Positions 17,705-26,526 are shown, counted from the stretch's first letter. The stretch is DNA of 64,000 nt from Acetobacterium fimetarium (GCF_014284475.1 NZ_WJBC01000011.1:46258-110257); one strand, 5' to 3'. Made by a program: numbers and translations. The notes: a model not told the origin generated them from the sequence alone.

Positions 17705-17750
17705 CTAAAGTCTGTTGTAGAACATTGGTTTTACAGACAGACTTTTTTTA
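17705..17750 (+). terminator. Terminator after the CHR pair
   Basis: AAGTCTGTTGTA pairs imperfectly with TACAGACAGACTT, followed by seven T. Confidence 0.7.
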
Positions 17751-17918
17751 TGCACGATTTTATATTGCAGTGATTATTATATAATAATCACCCAAAGAGC
17801 TAACAACCGGCACCAAGGCATCACAAAAAATTCACAGACTGATGTTATGATAAGCATGACATAAAAATGACACAATCATCGGTTAAAATTGGAAAAAAGC
17901 AGAAAGCAGGAAAGTGAA

Positions 17919-18794
17919 ATGACACTATTTATCAATGTGGCAACCGCTTGGATTAGCGTTGCGTTAGCCGTGCTGTTGGCAATTATTTATATACTTCGAA
18001 TACTGAATAAGGGAAAAAGAAAAAGCAAGCTGATTTCGAAAATCAACAGAAAACTAAGAAATACCCATAAACCGATGGGGATAGCCTTTGTGGTATTCGC
18101 TTGCATTCATGGTTTCTTTTCATCAGGAGCGATCCTGTCGTTCAACTTTGGAACCTTGTGTATGTTAATGGGAATTCTGTTGGGGTTAACTTACCTGTTC
18201 AGAAAAATATTCCCCCAAAAACTGTCATGGATTAAACCGCACCGCGGGCTGACGGTCGTTCTGCTGGCGTTTCTGGGGCTGCATTTATGGCAAGTTGGCG
18301 GCATCATCGGTCCGCAAGCATTTTTCACCGGTGTAACACGCGAATTGGAGACTTCGGTGGAAGAACTGTATGGAAGTACGGAAACGACGAGTGACGAGCG
18401 TACCACCCAGACCGATGTAGTCCTGGCCGCGGAGTCGGATAGCAATACCAATCCGACGGAGTCGGTGGTGACAAAAGCCAATCTTTTTCTCGGAAATGTC
18501 GATCTTAAAGACGGTACCTACACCGGGGTGGCGGATGGTTATGGTCCGGATCTGACGGTCAGCGTGACCGTGGCGGGCAATGTGATTACGGCGGTTCAGG
18601 TGGTTTCCCACAATGAACAAAATGAAAAATATTACGGCCGGGCAATTTATGCCGTGCCAGATGCGATAATCGCCGCGCAAACGCCGGTGGTTGACACGAT
18701 TTCCGGAGCGACATACACATCAAAAGGCATTATGAAGGCAGTTGTCAATGCCCTACAGGGAGCGGTCATTTCAGGAACGTTGCCAAGTATATAA
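17919..18794 (+). CDS. Membrane redox protein: ferric-reductase-like helices fused to an FMN-binding domain
   Basis: A 291-residue protein. Residues 1-145 hold four membrane helices with His residues in helices (ACIHGFF, LGLHLWQ), like the haem-binding helices of ferric reductase-type domains. After an extracellular linker rich in Thr/Ser/Glu comes an FMN-binding domain (about 205-291; GTYTGVADGYGPDLTVSVTV). Its SGATYTS motif is the site where ApbE-type transferases attach FMN covalently, as in RnfG/NqrC. It should pass electrons across the membrane to an outside flavin. Start ATG 17919 follows GGAAAG. No apbE is in the window. Confidence 0.85.
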   Translation: MTLFINVATAWISVALAVLLAIIYILRILNKGKRKSKLISKINRKLRNTHKPMGIAFVVFACIHGFFSSGAILSFNFGTLCMLMGILLGLTYLFRKIFPQKLSWIKPHRGLTVVLLAFLGLHLWQVGGIIGPQAFFTGVTRELETSVEELYGSTETTSDERTTQTDVVLAAESDSNTNPTESVVTKANLFLGNVDLKDGTYTGVADGYGPDLTVSVTVAGNVITAVQVVSHNEQNEKYYGRAIYAVPDAIIAAQTPVVDTISGATYTSKGIMKAVVNALQGAVISGTLPSI

Positions 18795-18846
18795 ATATCG
18801 GATTGGGGATTTCTGACTTACGGGGCCAGTGTCCCCAAAAATCAGG

Positions 18847-18887
18847 CACAACAATGTGCGGGCAGTTATGTCCGCACATTTGTTGTG
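18847..18887. terminator. Hairpin after the FMN-binding protein gene
   Basis: CACAACAATGTGCGG pairs with CCGCACATTTGTTGTG around a 10-base loop. There is no clear T run, so it may be a weak terminator or a processing stem. Confidence 0.5.
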
Positions 18888-18995
18888 ATATCCCAATGTC
18901 GCAGCAGGAATTCGAAAGAATCGTATCAAACCGTGAATTTTATGCTAAAATATGGGTATAAATGAGTCCGAGCTAATTAATAAGGAGGATGTAAA

Positions 18996-19457
18996 ATGCC
19001 AAAAATATCGAGAATTGAAATGCTGAAACAACGGGAACAGCCAACCCTGACGATTCGAACACACACAAAGGTTCAGGATCTGCCGCAGTTGATCGGCGAA
19101 AGTTACGGAAAATTAGGCGCCTATCTTCAGGAAATGGGGGAACTGATGTCCGACATTCCTTTTGTGGCCTATCATAATATGGATATGCAGAATCTGGATG
19201 TTGAGATCGGCTTTCCGGTTGCCATGCCCCTGCCGGGAAAAGGGGAGATCAAGCCGAGTTTCATCCCCGAAGGGAAGATTGTTTTTTGTATGTATTTGGG
19301 ATCGTATGCGGAAGTGGGACCGGTCTATGAGGAAATGGCAAAATGGATCATCGACAAGGGGTTGATCCCCGGAGAAACGGCCTATGAGTATTACTATAAT
19401 GATCCGGAATTTCCGGAAAATCAGTTGCTGACCAAAATTATCATGACCGTCAAATAA
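18996..19457 (+). CDS. GyrI-like small-molecule-binding protein
   Basis: A 153-residue free-standing GyrI-like/AraC effector-binding domain (SOUL-type duplication): TLTIRTHTKVQDLPQLIGESYGKL, DVEIGFPVAMP, and the conserved Tyr-Glu region near the C terminus (GETAYEYYYNDP). There is no DNA-binding domain. Members bind hydrophobic or cationic drugs, and some hydrolyse toxins; role here unknown. AAGGAGG upstream supports the start. Confidence 0.8.
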   Translation: MPKISRIEMLKQREQPTLTIRTHTKVQDLPQLIGESYGKLGAYLQEMGELMSDIPFVAYHNMDMQNLDVEIGFPVAMPLPGKGEIKPSFIPEGKIVFCMYLGSYAEVGPVYEEMAKWIIDKGLIPGETAYEYYYNDPEFPENQLLTKIIMTVK

Positions 19458-19462
19458 AATAG

Positions 19463-19509
19463 AAAGAGGCCTGACCGGGTGCTTACTGATCACCCGGTCA
19501 GGCCTCTTT
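19463..19509. terminator. Bidirectional terminator between GyrI-like and ferredoxin genes
   Basis: A perfect 19-bp stem (AAAGAGGCCTGACCGGGTG and its complement) with a 9-base loop; T runs on both strands. It serves the convergent GyrI-like gene and the leftward AOR operon. Confidence 0.9.
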
Positions 19510-19536
19510 GGCGTTGTCAAAAGGATTTCAAGTTTT

Positions 19537-19749
19537 TTATACCATGCGAATAGCCTGCATCGGGCAGGCTTTTTCGCAGCGGGTACAGCCGTTGCATAAA
19601 TAGTAGTCATCCAGAACCGGGTAGGCATTCTGGTAGGAATCAATATTTTTTTTGCGCAAGGCAAGGCAGCTTAAGGGACAATCCGCAGCACAGATCCCGC
19701 AGGCCATACAGATTTCATAATCAATCACTGGTTTCTTCGGATTAGCCAT
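19537..19749 (-). CDS. 2[4Fe-4S] ferredoxin of the AOR operon
   Basis: A 70-residue ferredoxin with two cluster motifs, CMACGICAADCPLSC and CNGCTRCEKACP, binding two [4Fe-4S] clusters. Its start overlaps the end of the aldehyde oxidoreductase gene by 8 bases, so it is the likely dedicated electron acceptor/donor of that enzyme. Last gene of a leftward four-gene operon. Confidence 0.92.
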   Translation of the reverse strand: MANPKKPVIDYEICMACGICAADCPLSCLALRKKNIDSYQNAYPVLDDYYLCNGCTRCEKACPMQAIRMV

Positions 19750-21742
19750 GGCTGATGTCCTCCATTTCCAAATCGCAGAAGCCCAGGTTTTCTAGCGCGG
19801 CTCTTGTTGGAATGCCGGTTTTCTGATCCCAGCCCATAAATTGATAATGAATCCCCATCATTTCGTCCATCTTGAATGATTTCCCTTTGAGAGGACCTTC
19901 GGTTAAGGGCGGCTGTCCGCTTAAGCGTTTGTTTATTTTAAAATCCCGGGGATTGATTCCTTCACGGACATTAAAACATTGGCGGAGAGTCTGCATTCTC
20001 AGACCGATGGTCATATATTCGTTTGGCGTTTTATTCCATCCGGTGGCAGCATTGAGATAATCGAAAAGTTTAAAATGATTGAAGCCGCTGAGCATCGCGA
20101 AAAAACAGCCGCCGCTGCCATCCAGGACTTGTTTGATGCAGGCGTTGGCCATCGACTTCAGGCCGACATTGCTGTTGGCTTCATACTCTTCGGTTTTATC
20201 CTCGCCCAATTTTACTTTCGGCGCCCAGGAGACGGACTCCCAGAGACGCATATAGTTATAATAACTGCCGGCGCCGATGGTGTGCCGGCCCGGTGTCGGG
20301 TCGCAGGAGAAATGGATGCCGAGAATCGGATCAAGCCGGGGATCGTGCATCCCCGGTTCCTGGCCGCCAGCGTGCATGGCCAGCGGCGCAGAGGCCAGGC
20401 CGAGGATTTCACTGGCTTTTTTGACGCCGTTTTGCAGAACGGCGCCAAAGCCCTCTGCCGCAATCATCTGTTCAACCAGCGTCACGATGGCTGCGGTATT
20501 TCCCCAGGATAAATCGAGGCCACCGGTCGCTTCATCGCTGAGCCAGCCTTTTTCATAACATTCCATGGCAAAGGCAATCGTATTTCCGGCAGAAATGCTG
20601 TCCATGCCACCACGGTTCAACAGTTCATTGATCAGAAAAATGGCGTCCCGATCTTTGTTTAAAAGCAGCGAGCCGAAGGCGGCTACGGTTTCGTATTCCG
20701 GTTTATGGGTGTGTGAAAAACGGCCTTTGGAGACCCCCTTGATATCACAGACGCCACCGCAGCCGATGATGCAGGAATAACAGTGGTATTTCTGAGTTTC
20801 ATGTTTCTGGATCAGATCCGGATTCATATGGTGGTATTTTCGATAGGGAAAATCAGCGATGGAGCCCTTCCAGTTTTTGACCGGTGCGTCGCCCATCGTC
20901 ATGCCCATGGTGTTGCCAAAACCGGTGCCCCATTTTTTCATGATGGCGGTGGACATCATCCCATCGATCGGAATGGCCTTGTCAGTCGCAACCATCGATT
21001 TGCCGAGGATCGGCAAAATGGCCCCGGTTGTGATCGCGGGAAGATTGGAAGATTTCACCTTTTTGGCATAGGCCTGACTGATTTCCTTGATTTCGTCCGG
21101 GTCTTGGGTGCGGATGAGCTTCGATCCGCCCAGGACAACCGCTTTCAGATTTTTTGAACCCATGACCGCACCGACACCGGAGCGGGCAGCCATCCGCCCG
21201 CCGTCGTTGGAAATTCCGGCGATCAGCGACTGGTGTTCGCCGGCTGGACCGATCGTGGCAATGGCCAGTCTTTTTTTGCTGGTAACGATGCTACGGATCG
21301 AGGCTTCGGTTTCAACCGTATCCTGGCCCCACAGACTGAGCGCATCGATGAGCCGGGGCCCTTTGTTGTCGATAAAAAGAAACACCGGTTTTGCTGCTTT
21401 ACCTTTAAAAAAAATCGCATCATAACCGCATTGCTTAATCGCCGGTGAAAATGTGCCGCCGCAATTGGCGTCGCCGAAGCCGCCGGTCAGGGGCGATTTA
21501 CAGACGGCCAGCCAGCGGCCGGTCATAAAGCTGCCGGTTCCAGTCAGCAGACCGCTGACAAAGCCGAGAACGTTATCCGGACTCAGGGGATCGGTCCCCT
21601 TGGGCAGATATTTATACAGGATATAGGCACCCAGGCCGACTCCGGAAAGAAAATGTTCATAAATGTCATCCGGAATCGCTATTTCATCAAAGGCAGAGCT
21701 GGTCAGATCCACCATCAGTATTTTTCCGCAATAACCTTTCAA
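19742..21742 (-). CDS. aor: Aldehyde ferredoxin oxidoreductase (tungsten-type)
   Basis: A 666-residue member of the AOR family, which uses a bis-pyranopterin tungsten cofactor and a [4Fe-4S] cluster to interconvert aldehydes and carboxylic acids with ferredoxin. The N-terminal pterin domain begins MKGYCGKILMVDL and has GRWLAVCKSPLTGGFGDANCGG. The cluster Cys are in KYHCYSCIIGCGG (CxxCxxxC), with the fourth probably in GSGGCFFAML. The gene follows an iron alcohol dehydrogenase and a MoaD-like gene and overlaps a ferredoxin, so the operon can reduce acids to alcohols or run in reverse. Confidence 0.93.
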   Translation of the reverse strand: MKGYCGKILMVDLTSSAFDEIAIPDDIYEHFLSGVGLGAYILYKYLPKGTDPLSPDNVLGFVSGLLTGTGSFMTGRWLAVCKSPLTGGFGDANCGGTFSPAIKQCGYDAIFFKGKAAKPVFLFIDNKGPRLIDALSLWGQDTVETEASIRSIVTSKKRLAIATIGPAGEHQSLIAGISNDGGRMAARSGVGAVMGSKNLKAVVLGGSKLIRTQDPDEIKEISQAYAKKVKSSNLPAITTGAILPILGKSMVATDKAIPIDGMMSTAIMKKWGTGFGNTMGMTMGDAPVKNWKGSIADFPYRKYHHMNPDLIQKHETQKYHCYSCIIGCGGVCDIKGVSKGRFSHTHKPEYETVAAFGSLLLNKDRDAIFLINELLNRGGMDSISAGNTIAFAMECYEKGWLSDEATGGLDLSWGNTAAIVTLVEQMIAAEGFGAVLQNGVKKASEILGLASAPLAMHAGGQEPGMHDPRLDPILGIHFSCDPTPGRHTIGAGSYYNYMRLWESVSWAPKVKLGEDKTEEYEANSNVGLKSMANACIKQVLDGSGGCFFAMLSGFNHFKLFDYLNAATGWNKTPNEYMTIGLRMQTLRQCFNVREGINPRDFKINKRLSGQPPLTEGPLKGKSFKMDEMMGIHYQFMGWDQKTGIPTRAALENLGFCDLEMEDISHG

Positions 21743-21753
21743 AAGTTAACCTC

Positions 21754-21987
21754 TCATCCTCCAGTCAGAGGGAGAATAAAACTGATGACATCTCCTTCTT
21801 TGAGCTGGGTATTCAATTTCACACGTTGATAATTGACATTGCAAACAATCAGGGGTTGCAGGACCAGGGGGATTTTCAGCCGTCGGTAGACCGAAAAAAG
21901 ACGGGCCCCCGGTTCCAGGTCCAGCCCGCCATTCTCATCTAATGCGGTGAGATTTGCAAAGGGCGGGGGATAGACTTGCACCTTCAT
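21754..21987 (-). CDS. MoaD/ThiS-family small sulfur carrier
   Basis: A 77-residue beta-grasp protein ending in Gly-Gly (ILPLTGG), the C-terminal tail that is activated and thiocarboxylated in MoaD and ThiS. Directly between the alcohol dehydrogenase (1 base away) and aor (11 bases). MoaD-like genes next to aor genes probably supply dithiolene sulfur for the tungstopterin of that enzyme. Confidence 0.88.
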   Translation of the reverse strand: MKVQVYPPPFANLTALDENGGLDLEPGARLFSVYRRLKIPLVLQPLIVCNVNYQRVKLNTQLKEGDVISFILPLTGG

Positions 21988-23214
21988 TTAATCCTCGTCG
22001 GGACACAACATTTTTAAAATATCGCAGCACTCCTGGTAATGCATAATCCGCGGCACCGGGTAGGTGGGATTCGCTTCTTTGAGAATGCGTTTGGCCAGTT
22101 CGGGAATGTCGGCCGCTTTCAGGGCATAAATGGTTTTGGGGATGCCCATATTGGTGTTCATGGATTTGATTTTTTTAATCAGCAGTTTGGCCAGAATCTC
22201 GTCATCAAACATGGCTTCGCCCAGACCGGAATAAAAAGCGAGTTCAGCCAGTTTTTTCTCGGCCGTATGACCGTAATACTCCAAAACATAGGGCAGCACA
22301 ATGGCATTGGCCAGCCCATGGGGCACGCTGTAATAACCGCCCATGGCATGGGCAATGGCATGAACATAGCCAACATAGGCTCTGGTGAAAGCCAGCCCGC
22401 CATCAAAGGATGCCTGCGCCATGGTCAAACGGAGGTCAAGGTCCTGGCCATTGTGATAGCAGTCTTCCAGATGGTTGATGATGCTTTCCGCGGCGGACAG
22501 GGCTTTTTCTTTAACAAAAGGCGTGTCATATTTGCCGATATAGGCTTCAATGGCATGGGTGAGGGCGTCCATGCCGGTGGTCGCCGTTAATGAAGGCGGC
22601 AGATCCAAAGTCAGCTCAGGATCCAGAACGGTTGCCAGCGGCACCAGCTTGGGGTCGTTGATGGCGAATTTTTCATGATTATGAACATCCGTGATGACTG
22701 CACAGATGGTGGCCTCGGAGCCGGTGCCGGAGGTCGTGGGAACAACGAAGAAGGGCGGCAGTTTTCGCGTCAGTTTAAAGAGGCCGCGCATTTTTTCGAT
22801 GCTCTTGCGGTTGGTGACTTTGGCCGCGATGATCTTTCCGCAATCGATCGAAGAACCGCCGCCGAACGCGATCACGCCATCACAATTCGAACTGTAATAC
22901 ATCGCCAGGCCGTCTTCAACGTTTTCGAAGGTTGGATTAGGCTGCACCTTGTCAAAAATGACCGATTCAATGCCGTTTGCTTCCAGGGCACATAAAAAAG
23001 AGTCCAACAAGCCCATCGTCAGCAGCGGCCGATCGGTAACAATCAGAACCCGGGTAACACCGGTCAGCTTAACAATTTCAGGAAAGCGTCGGACCATGCC
23101 CGCGCCTTTGAGCACTGGCGGGATGGGAAGTTTCAGGACTTTGGCGGTCTGCTTCATCACCAGATGTGAGGTACGATAGGGAACGTTTTGGATGGCGTTT
23201 ATTACTTTTTTCAT
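21988..23214 (-). CDS. Iron-containing alcohol dehydrogenase
   Basis: A 408-residue group III alcohol dehydrogenase. The NAD(P) site is FGGGSSIDCGKIIAA; metal ligands are in the segment TTGMDALTHAIEAYIG and HAIAHAMGGYYSVPHGLANA. It is the first gene of the operon with moaD-like, aor and ferredoxin. It would convert between alcohols and the aldehydes that AOR handles, as in acetogens forming ethanol from acetate. The exact substrate is not evident. Confidence 0.92.
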   Translation of the reverse strand: MKKVINAIQNVPYRTSHLVMKQTAKVLKLPIPPVLKGAGMVRRFPEIVKLTGVTRVLIVTDRPLLTMGLLDSFLCALEANGIESVIFDKVQPNPTFENVEDGLAMYYSSNCDGVIAFGGGSSIDCGKIIAAKVTNRKSIEKMRGLFKLTRKLPPFFVVPTTSGTGSEATICAVITDVHNHEKFAINDPKLVPLATVLDPELTLDLPPSLTATTGMDALTHAIEAYIGKYDTPFVKEKALSAAESIINHLEDCYHNGQDLDLRLTMAQASFDGGLAFTRAYVGYVHAIAHAMGGYYSVPHGLANAIVLPYVLEYYGHTAEKKLAELAFYSGLGEAMFDDEILAKLLIKKIKSMNTNMGIPKTIYALKAADIPELAKRILKEANPTYPVPRIMHYQECCDILKMLCPDED

Positions 23215-23299
23215 AGGGTAACCTCCATTTTTATTACTTAGTATATCATTGTGGATTAAAAAAACATTAAAAAATCAGACCGATACCGGTAAAACCGAT

Positions 23300-24079
23300 T
23301 TAAGCATCAGAACCCGGCATCTTCAAGGGATTGTGATAGCCAAGATCGGCATGGCGATAATCGCTGGGCGCATCCAGTTGGCAGCGCAGCGTTTCCAGAT
23401 CTTCTTTAATTCGCACTAAGGTAAGTTCGGCATAGGCATCGCCTTTGCGGATCAGTCGATAACAACCTGATTCCGCAGTATGAAGCCATTCGAGAGCGAG
23501 CAACAAATCTTTTGCAACACCATCGCCAGTGAGGTAACAGTGACCCAGACGGTAGGAAATGTTTGGATACTCGGGGCTGGTTGCAACGACGGCATTTTTG
23601 GCCTGATGATACCAGTAAAAGGCAATGGCGGGGTCTTTTTTTACAAAGTGTCCGTTGTAATACAGATCACCGAGCTTGTACATCCCATTGTGATGTCCCA
23701 TCTGGGCCGCTTTGCAAAAAAAGTAATAGGCACGTTCAAAATCCTGGGGAATGTCCCGACCGTAATAATAACAGTAGCCCAAATAATTAATGGCCACAGC
23801 GTTTCCTTTTTCAGCGGCCTTTTCAAACCAGCATTTGGCCTGTCTAAAATCCTGTGAAAGATTGATGCCCTCATAGTACATCGAACCCAAAGCGGTCATG
23901 GCATGGTCATTTCCCGCGTTGGCCGAAAGGGTGTAATAATCAAAAACCGTTTGAAAACGGTCAGCCGACAAATCCTGCTTGTTTTGATGATAATAATAGT
24001 AATCAGCCCATTCCAGCATGGCGTTCGGATCGCCGGCCGCGGCAAGATAAGTTAAGATGCTCATTTTATTGTCATTCAT
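23300..24079 (-). CDS. Sel1-repeat (TPR-like) protein
   Basis: A 259-residue protein with several Sel1-like repeats of about 36 residues, each with the AxxxLGxxYxxG pattern (for example MTALGSMYYEGINLSQDF, INYLGYCYYYGRDIPQDFE, MYKLGDLYYNG, SYRLGHCYLTGDGVAKD). Such repeats form a helical scaffold for protein contacts. Start MNDNKMS at 24079 is supported by AGAGGAT; a frame to 24097 is not. No signal peptide, so cytosolic. Function unknown. Confidence 0.8.
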   Translation of the reverse strand: MNDNKMSILTYLAAAGDPNAMLEWADYYYYHQNKQDLSADRFQTVFDYYTLSANAGNDHAMTALGSMYYEGINLSQDFRQAKCWFEKAAEKGNAVAINYLGYCYYYGRDIPQDFERAYYFFCKAAQMGHHNGMYKLGDLYYNGHFVKKDPAIAFYWYHQAKNAVVATSPEYPNISYRLGHCYLTGDGVAKDLLLALEWLHTAESGCYRLIRKGDAYAELTLVRIKEDLETLRCQLDAPSDYRHADLGYHNPLKMPGSDA

Positions 24080-24145
24080 TTTTATCCTCTTGTTCATTTT
24101 TTTATATTATAGCACAATTTTCAGCAGATTTGAGGTTTACAGCAA

Positions 24146-24580
24146 TTATCCGATGCAGCCATCGGAAAATTCGGAAGAACAGACGGTTTCCTCGAAGTCG
24201 AGTTCGGAATGGTCAGCTATCCAAAGCCCGTGGACATCACAATAAGCATAGACAGCGACGACATCATTCTCCAGGACCATGAAATCGGCTTCCGGCTGGT
24301 CTTCCGGCGCCAGCTGGACATAGAGTCCGCCGTTGCGGGTCTGCACGAAAATCCAGAGAATCGAGTGGTCCAGCGTCATCGGATGGGGGGTGCTGCCGAC
24401 TTTCACATGGAGATGATGGCCGTCGAATTTAAGCACGGGAACGTGTTTCTCTTTGGAGGCGTCGATTGCGTTTGGCACCAGCTGAATCAAATTGTGATCA
24501 CAGTATTGGGAAACCGTACCGCTCATTTCCAATAGGGTGCTGTTACAGTTGTCGCATTGATAAAAGATTTTCTTATCCAT
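24146..24580 (-). CDS. dfx: Desulfoferrodoxin-like superoxide reductase with altered first iron site
   Basis: A 144-residue protein reducing superoxide to peroxide. All ligands of the catalytic iron are present: His46 in KEKHVP, His66 in TPHPM, His72 in LDHS, Cys114 and His117 in YCDVHGLW, with Glu44-Lys45 beside the site. The N-terminal desulforedoxin-like site is altered: Cys9 and Cys12 are present, but the usual adjacent Cys pair is Cys27-Asp28-His29, so one Cys is missing. Two extra Cys lie near the C terminus (134, 142). The enzyme should still work through the second iron. Confidence 0.9.
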   Translation of the reverse strand: MDKKIFYQCDNCNSTLLEMSGTVSQYCDHNLIQLVPNAIDASKEKHVPVLKFDGHHLHVKVGSTPHPMTLDHSILWIFVQTRNGGLYVQLAPEDQPEADFMVLENDVVAVYAYCDVHGLWIADHSELDFEETVCSSEFSDGCIG

Positions 24581-24717
24581 AATAATAACCTCTTTCTTTT
24601 ACTACATTGTTTGTGAAATTTGTAGAGTGATGGGCTGAAAATGACATAAAAAGTCAGAAAACAGGGTTCTACACATATATACCCCCAAAAAATACTTTTA
24701 CCGGAAATCTTTCAATT

Positions 24718-24786
24718 TGTGGATAAGTCTGTGGATAAGTCTGTGAATATTATTGTGAATCAAATTGTTGATAACTTTGTGGATAA
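24718..24786 (+). repeat. Six DnaA-box-like 9-mers at exact 12-bp spacing
   Basis: Units start at 24718, 24730, 24742, 24754, 24766 and 24778. Three are exact TGTGGATAA (reverse complement of the DnaA box TTATCCACA), one is TGTTGATAA (one mismatch), two are TGTGAATAT and TGTGAATCA (two or three mismatches). All have the same orientation. The block lies in a non-coding AT-rich gap between dfx and the SRP RNA, with no ORF. It is most simply a DnaA-binding cluster. Confidence 0.7.
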
Positions 24787-24862
24787 CTTTTGATTCGAAG
24801 GGTCTTCCTTAAAGAAATTATTTTGCCTTGTCAATTAAGAATTAATACGTTATAATAACTTA

Positions 24863-25130
24863 GTCGTGCTAGACGGAGAGTTAGCGGTGCTTTGTAACCT
24901 GCAATCCGCTGTAGCAGGGTTGAATTCCCCATCGAGGCTCCAGATTTTGAGGTCTGCCGGAGGAAAGTGGTGTTGACAGTTGGACCCTTCGCAATAGAAA
25001 CTTATGAACCCCGTCAGGTCAGGAATGAAGCAGCGGTAAGTAAGATCTTTTATGTGCCGGAGGATACTCTGGCTCGAGCTAACTGCCAAAGTAACGCTTG
25101 GAAGCTGTTTGTCGAAGTGGGGTGCACGAC
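24863..25130 (+). ncRNA. ffs: Signal recognition particle RNA (large, with Alu domain)
   Basis: A 268-base RNA whose 5' GTCGTGC and 3' GCACGAC ends pair. The conserved S-domain apex GTCAGGTCAGGAATGAAGCAGC is present near 25013-25036, with the 5' Alu-domain region before it. Size matches the roughly 270-base SRP RNA of Bacillus and Clostridia. With Ffh it directs membrane proteins to the translocon. Confidence 0.93.
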
Positions 25131-25159
25131 AAAAAAAGTATCTTAAAGTAGCTTTTTAT

Positions 25160-25187
25160 GCCAAACGATGTTTGGTGTTTTTTTTTG
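25160..25187 (+). terminator. Terminator after SRP RNA
   Basis: CCAAAC-GAT-GTTTGG stem followed by TG and nine or more T. Confidence 0.8.
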
Positions 25188-25355
25188 CGCAAAAATGCGG
25201 ATAATTAATGGCCGTCATGGAATAAAATTTAGGGATAATCTGTAATTCAACAATTATTCTTGCTATAATGGGGAAAATAGACAGCAGGAGTTATCTGCGC
25301 ATCGTCTTATTGGGCGGATGTACAGAATAAACTCACAGAAAAGAGAGGAAAAACC

Positions 25356-26495
25356 ATGCGATTTTTTCAAGTAAAGCCAGCAATTTATTATGGAGAAGGT
25401 TCCCTGAAACAAATAGAGGATTATAATTTTAAAAAGGTATGTATTGCCACTGACCAGGGTATGGTGAAGTTTGGCCTGTTGAAAATGTTAACCGATCTGT
25501 TGGATGAAAAGGGAATTGACTATCATGTTTTTTCAGACGTTGAATCGGACCCATCCACTGACATTGTGGAAAAGGGATTAATGCACATTATTATGAATAA
25601 ACCGGATGCCCTGATCGCCATTGGCGGCGGATCGGTTATCGATGCGGCAAAAGCGATTATTTATTACTGCGTCAGTTTTAAACGGGTTCTTTTTGAAGAT
25701 GAATATGTTCATAAACCGACCTTTATCGCCATTCCGACAACGGCAGGAACCGGTTCTGAGGTGACCGAATACGCAGTGATCACTGACAAAAAGAATAATA
25801 CAAAAATTCCATTAACGGATATCCTGATGATGCCGGATGCGGCTATCCTGGATTCCAAACTGCTTGAGAGCGTGCCGGCCGGTGCGACCGCGGCAACAGG
25901 CATGGATGTCATGACTCACGCCATTGAAGCGTTTATTTCAAAAGGCAACAATCCCTTTGCCCGCTGCTATGCCAACAAAGCGGTTGAATTGGTGTTCCGA
26001 AGCCTGTACTGCAGTTACAAGGACGGACATGATCTGGAAGCGAAGTCAAGCATGCAAATTGCTTCCTGTATGGCGGGAATTGCTTTCAACAGTGCCGGTC
26101 TGGGGATTACTCATAGCATCGCTCATGCGATCGGGGCGGCGTTCCACCTGCCGCATGGACTGGCCAACGCCATTGCATTGCCCTATGTCATTAAATTCAA
26201 CGGGGCGGATGAGCGGGTCCAACACCAGTATTCACGTCTGCTCAGTGGCTCCGGCATCCTGAATGTTACCGGGGAGTCCACCGCAACACTGTACAGCAGC
26301 ATCGTGTCGTTGAATAATTCATTGAATATCCCCGCTTCCTATCAAGCATTTGGCATTTCCGAAGCGGATTATCTAAAAGTCCGGGATGAAATGCTTAATA
26401 AGGCCATGGCCGATGTCTGCACATCGACGAACCCGGTGGAAGTCACGCGAGCAAGCCTGCAGACGGTTATGGATCAGACTTATTACGGGTTCTGA
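25356..26495 (+). CDS. Iron-containing alcohol dehydrogenase (PduQ/EutG-like)
   Basis: A 379-residue group III alcohol dehydrogenase. NAD site IAIGGGSVIDAAKAI, then PTTAGTGSEVT; metal-ligand segment ATGMDVMTHAIEAFIS and HSIAHAIGAAFHLPHGLANA. Shape and length suit propanol/ethanol dehydrogenases of the PduQ/EutG type, but no microcompartment genes are nearby. AGAGAGG upstream supports the start. A possible -10 TATAAT lies at 25264-25269. Single gene with its own terminator. Confidence 0.9.
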   Translation: MRFFQVKPAIYYGEGSLKQIEDYNFKKVCIATDQGMVKFGLLKMLTDLLDEKGIDYHVFSDVESDPSTDIVEKGLMHIIMNKPDALIAIGGGSVIDAAKAIIYYCVSFKRVLFEDEYVHKPTFIAIPTTAGTGSEVTEYAVITDKKNNTKIPLTDILMMPDAAILDSKLLESVPAGATAATGMDVMTHAIEAFISKGNNPFARCYANKAVELVFRSLYCSYKDGHDLEAKSSMQIASCMAGIAFNSAGLGITHSIAHAIGAAFHLPHGLANAIALPYVIKFNGADERVQHQYSRLLSGSGILNVTGESTATLYSSIVSLNNSLNIPASYQAFGISEADYLKVRDEMLNKAMADVCTSTNPVEVTRASLQTVMDQTYYGF

Positions 26496-26526
26496 TAGCG
26501 AAAAAAATTGAATCAGCAGAGACTAG

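Noticed and set aside
24718..24786. CRISPR or coding tandem repeat reading of the 12-bp array
   Set aside because: Units are too short and contiguous for CRISPR, and no frame is open through them; the 9-mers match DnaA boxes.
24850..25089. 79-residue minus-strand frame
   Set aside because: It lies wholly on the SRP RNA and has no ribosome site.
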